A program made the translations under genes and the position numbers. The notes under the pieces were generated by a model. It did not search any database and was not told the origin of the DNA. It worked only from the letters and a program-made list of their open reading frames with translations. From Liolophura sinensis (taxonomy: Eukaryota; Mollusca; Polyplacophora; Chitonida; Chitonidae), in NCBI RefSeq assembly GCF_032854445.1, contig NC_088295.1, positions 436,501-500,500 of the forward strand: a stretch of DNA of 64,000 bases. Direction: 5' to 3'. Below, piece after piece: positions 60,149 to 64,000 of the stretch (position 1 is the stretch's first letter; each line of letters starts with the position of its first letter).

Positions 60149-60655
60149 CTAACCTCGAAACAAGGTAAAGTCGTAGGTGACGCAGGGTAAAGTCGCAGGT
60201 GAGAGAGGGTAAATCCACAGATAAGACAGAGTACAGTTGCTGGCAAGACCGGGTACACTTACAGGTAAGACGGTAAATATGAGCGTCTTGTCCGACATTC
60301 GTATACTATTCGTAGTCCGTAAAGGGCGTTCTAAGTCGATAATCGCAAGATCCATTTACATCACAGGTAAGACAGGGAACAGTCGCAGGTGAGACCGGGT
60401 ATAATCACAGATGAGACAGGGTAAAATCACAAGTAAGACACCGTAAAGTCACAGGTGAGACAGGGTAAATTCACAGGCAAGACAGGGTATACTTACAGGT
60501 AAGGCAAGGTAAAATCACAGGTAAAACAGGGTAAAATCACAAGTAAGACAAGGTAAAGTCACAGGTAAGACAGGATAAACCAAGTGAGACAGGGTTAAGT
60601 CATACGTGAGTCAGGGTAAAGTCATAAGTGAGACAGGGCAATTTCACAGATGAGT
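60149..60655. repeat. 22-bp minisatellite, block 2
   Basis: Same unit family as 55700-57825 (CACAGGTAAGACAGGGTAAA-AT), about 20 copies, separated from block 1 by the 70-bp array and the Penelope-like remnant. Confidence 0.9.
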
Positions 60656-62815
60656 ACTCAGTTAGTACTCTGATGTATGCACAAGTGGTGCTTGTACTGT
60701 GATGTCTGTACAAGTGGTGCTTGTACTGTGGTGTCTTTACAAGTGGTGCTTGCACTCTGATGTATGTATAAGTGCTGCTTGCCCTCTGATGTATGTACAA
60801 GTGGTTCTTGTACTATGATGTATGTATCGGTCATGCTTGCAATCTGATACATGTAAAAGTGGTGCCTGTAATCTGATGTATAAACAAGTGGTGCTCACAT
60901 TCTGATGTACGTACCAGTGGTGCTTGTACTCTGATGTATGTACAAGTGGTGCTTGTACTGTGATGTATGTACACGTGGTGCTTGTACTGTGATGTATGTA
61001 CACGTGGTGCTTGCACTCTGATGTAAGTACAAGTGGTGGTTGCACTCTGATGTATGTACAAGTGGTGCTTGCACTCTGATGTATGTACAGGTGGTGCTTG
61101 TACTCTGATGTATGTACCGGTCATGTTTGCTTTCTGGTGTATGTACATGTGGTGCTTGCACTGTGATATCTGTACAAGTGATGCTTGTATTCTGATGTAT
61201 GAAGAAGTGGTGCCTGTACTCTGATGTATGTACAAGTGGTGCTTACATTCTAATGTATGTACCGGTCATGCTTGCTTTCTGGTGTATGTACAAGTGGTGC
61301 TTGCACTGTGATATCTGTACAAGTGATGCTTGTATTCTGATGTATGAAGAAGTGGTGCCTGTACTCTGATGTATGTACAAGTGGTGCTTACATTCTAATG
61401 TATGTACCGGTCATGCTTGCTTTCTGGTGTATGTACAATGGTGCTTGCACTCTGATGTATGTACCGGTCATGCTTGCTTTCTGGTGTATGTACAATGGTG
61501 CTTGCACTCTGATGTATGTACAGGTGTGCTTGTACTCTGATGTATGTACCGGTCATGCTTGCACTCCGATATATGTACAAGTGGTGCCTGTAATCTGATG
61601 TATGAACAAGTGGTGCCTGTAATCTGATATATGAATAAGTGGTGCTTGCTCTCTGATGTATGTACAGGCGGTGCTTGTACTCTGATGTATGTACCGGTCA
61701 TGCTTGCAATCTGATATATGTACAAGTGGTGCCTGTAATCTGATGTCTGTACAAGTGGTGCTTGCACTCTGTTGTATGAACAAGTGGTGCTTCCACTCTG
61801 ATGTATGTACAATGGTGCTTGCACTGTGATGTATGTACAGGTGGTGCTTGTACTCTGATGTATGTACCGGTCATGCTTGCTTTCTGGTGTATGTACAAGT
61901 GCTGCTTGCACTGTGATGTATGTACAGGTGGTGCTTGTGCTCTGATGTATGTATAAGTGCTGTTTGCCCTCTGATGTATGCACAGGTGGTGCTTGCACTC
62001 TGATGTCTATACAGGTGCTGCTTGCAATCTGATGTATGTACAGGTGGTGCTTGTACTTTGATGTATGTACAAGTGGTGCTTGTACTCTGATGTATGTACC
62101 GGTCATGCTTGCAGTATGATATATGTACAAGTGGTGCCTGTAATCTGATGTCTGTACAAGTTGTGACTGTAATGTGATGTATGAACAAGTGGTACCTGTA
62201 CTCTGATGTATGTACCAGTGCTGCTTGCACTGTGATGTCTGTACAGGTGGAGCTTATATTCTGATGTATGTACAGGTGGTGCTTGCAATTTGATGTATGT
62301 ACAAGTGGTGCTTGCACTCTGATGTATGTACAAATGGTGCTTGAAATTTGGTGTATGTACAAGTGGTGCTTGCAATTTGATGTATGCACAAGTGGTGCTT
62401 GCCCTCTGATGTATGTACCAGTGCTGCTTGCGCTCCGATGTATGTACAAGTGGTGCTTGCAGTCTGATGTATGTACAGGTGCTGCTTGCACTCTGATGTA
62501 TGTACATGTGGTGCTTGCAATTTGGTGTATGTATAAGTGGTGCTTGCAATTTGATGTGTGTACAGGTGGTGTTTGTACTCTGATGTATGTACAAGTGGCG
62601 CCTGTGATCTGATGTCTGTACAAGTGGTTCTTGTACTCTGATGTATGTACCAGTCATGCTTTCAATCTGATGTCTGTACAAGTGGTGCTTGTAATCTGAT
62701 GTATGAACAAGTGGTGCTTGCATTCTGATGTATGTACCAGTGGTGCTTGTACTCTGATGTATGTACAAGTGGTGCTTGTTCTCTGATGTATGTACAGGTG
62801 AGATTTATGTGCAGG
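60656..62815. repeat. 29-bp minisatellite, stop-free on the minus strand
   Basis: About 74 units of GTGGTGCTTGCACTCTGATG-TATGTACAA. The period is 29, so the minus strand gives a 29-residue super-repeat (TYIRVQAPLVHTSECKHHLY...) in all three frames, with open frames of up to 250 codons. No gene evidence other than openness. Confidence 0.95.
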
Positions 62816-63090
62816 TGGATATTGCACTCTAATGTTCATAAATTTTTGAACACGTTGTTCGATGATCCTGGCATCCAAATTCACAGTTAGTCAAAATTTT
62901 CAGTTGAAGATTGGGCCGGAGAGTGTGCTCCCAAGAAAGTGTGATCTTTCTTGAAAAGATCAGATCCTTTCCATGTCTGAAATGATCCGAACAGATCCTA
63001 ACCTAGGTGCAGTGGATGTACGTTGGTCATGCCAAGGACACACCTAATGCTGAGCGGAGAGACCAGCCAATGGAGGAAAGTGCTTGATGT
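62816..63090. other. Unique spacer
   Basis: Nothing recognised. Confidence 0.35.
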
Positions 63091-63350
63091 ATTTATTTAT
63101 TTGATTGGTGTTTTACGCCGTACTCACGAATATTTCACTTATTATGGTAAGCATTATGATGGGTGGAAACCGGATAGAGCTTGGGGGAAACTCACGACCA
63201 TCCGCAAGTAGCTGAAGGACCTTCCCACGTACTGCCAGAGAGAAAACCAGCATGAGCTGGCCTTGAACTCATAGAGACCGCATTGATGAGAGGCTCCTAT
63301 ATCATTACGCTGCGCTAGCGCGTTAACGAACTGGGCCACGGAAGCCTCCG
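63091..63350 (-). mobile_element. SINE family A, reversed copy
   Basis: It has tail ATTTATTTATTTGATTGGTG, TTTTACGCCGTACTCACGAA, GGTGGAAACCGGATAGAGCT and a head ending GCGCTAGCGCGTTAACGAAC and TGGGCCACGGAAGCCTCC. More diverged than the other two copies. The flanks TGCTTGATGT and TGCATGGTGT may be a decayed target duplication. Confidence 0.9.
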
Positions 63351-63547
63351 TGCATGGTGTAAAATGTGCATGCAATTGTGAGTCCTTGTGTGATCGTGTG
63401 TGTGTCTGGGAGAACACTTTTTCTACAGCAACTTCCTCCTGTGGATGGTTTAATTGTTTCTGCATCGTATGTCTTACGGATAACATATAGACAAAAAATA
63501 GAACACAGTGTGTTGAAAGCCCTGCAAAATCGCCAGTGATTCACAAG

Positions 63548-63710
63548 ATGACTGAAATTACGTTGTGACTGAGTCATGCAAGAGATGACTGAAATGACGT
63601 TGTGACTGAGTCATGCACGAGATGACTGAATGGACATTGTGACTGATTCATGCACGAATTGACTAAATTGAAGTTTTACTGATTCATGCACCAGATGACT
63701 GAATTATACA
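63548..63710. repeat. 37-bp tandem repeat
   Basis: Four to five units of AGATGACTGAAATGACGTTG-TGACTGAGTCATGCACG. Each contains TGACTGAGTCA, an AP-1-like palindrome (TGAGTCA). Confidence 0.85.
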
Positions 63711-63714
63711 TTTT

Positions 63715-64000
63715 GTGGTGTATTATTTCTTTATCATCATACACATTTTGCAATGTATCCTGCCTTCGTCATCATCGCATATATATTGTGGTGTATCGTT
63801 CCTGTATCATCATCATATACTTTTTATGTGTATCGTTCCTTTGCCATCATCATGTACATTTTGTGGTGTATTGTTCCTTTGTGTATCGTTCCTTTGCCAT
63901 CATCATATACATTTTGTGGTGTATCGTTCGTTTCTCATCACAATATTCATTTTGTGGTGTATTGTTCCTTTGTGTATCGTTCTTGTGTCATCGTGTCCAG
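63715..64000. repeat. ~38-bp tandem repeat, runs off the window
   Basis: Diverged units of CATTTTGTGGTGTATCGTTC-CTTTGCCATCATCATATA, seven or so copies, continuing to the last base. Confidence 0.85.

Noticed and set aside
60737-62768. Minus-strand frames of up to 250 codons as Cys/His-rich proteins
   Set aside because: They follow from a 29-bp stop-poor unit; the same peptide repeat appears in all three frames.

Overview
The window is animal nuclear DNA, most likely from a mollusc or another lophotrochozoan. The reasons are AT-rich introns with GT/AG splice sites, dense minisatellites, tRNA-headed SINEs of a kind familiar from molluscs, and piggyBac, Ty3/gypsy and Penelope-like elements. There are no bacterial operons, ribosome binding sites or CRISPR arrays. 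One 200-base run of N marks an assembly gap at 32060-32259.

Layout. 1-2746: a tRNA-derived SINE and a decayed piggyBac transposase on the minus strand. 2747-25054: the minus-strand 3' part of a spliced gene for a PLP-dependent phospho-lyase of the ETNPPL/PHYKPL (AGXT2-like) family. Seven exons are readable, two of which are alternative 83-nt versions of the same exon. Its introns hold several unrelated minisatellites and a nested 5-kb Ty3/gypsy retrotransposon (11415-16382). 25055-37080: minisatellites with short stretches of unique sequence; no exon could be identified, and the missing 5' exons of the phospho-lyase may lie here, in the gap or outside. 37800-49900: mostly unique AT-rich sequence with minus-strand exon candidates, two of which match a KMT5A-like SET-domain methyltransferase; that copy lacks a central exon and carries a frameshift. 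50300-53390: a decayed Penelope-like element with reverse transcriptase and GIY-YIG motifs, followed by (TA)n and (AC)n microsatellites. 55446-55608: a broken first exon of a DHRS11-like short-chain dehydrogenase. 55700-62815: 22-, 70- and 29-bp minisatellites around a second Penelope-like remnant. 63091-64000: a SINE and two short tandem arrays.

The most unusual feature is how the minisatellites relate to the phospho-lyase gene. The array at 3770-4853 is a roughly ten-fold amplification of almost the whole adjacent 95-nt exon plus its 5' splice site, without the 3' splice site. The array at 2747-3580 is about 20 copies of the end of the next exon plus its GTAAGT donor. So two consecutive exons are each followed by a ladder of duplicate splice donors. 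Upstream in the same gene is a pair of probably mutually exclusive exons. The retrotransposon is also notable: its integrase precedes reverse transcriptase and RNase H, the order known from the Gmr1-like group of Ty3/gypsy elements.

Many long open frames here (at 57.8-59.2 kb, 60.7-62.8 kb, 18.7-20.8 kb and 27.8-29.4 kb) are products of stop-free tandem repeats and are not annotated as genes. All calls come from reading the sequence and remembered family motifs; no database search was run.
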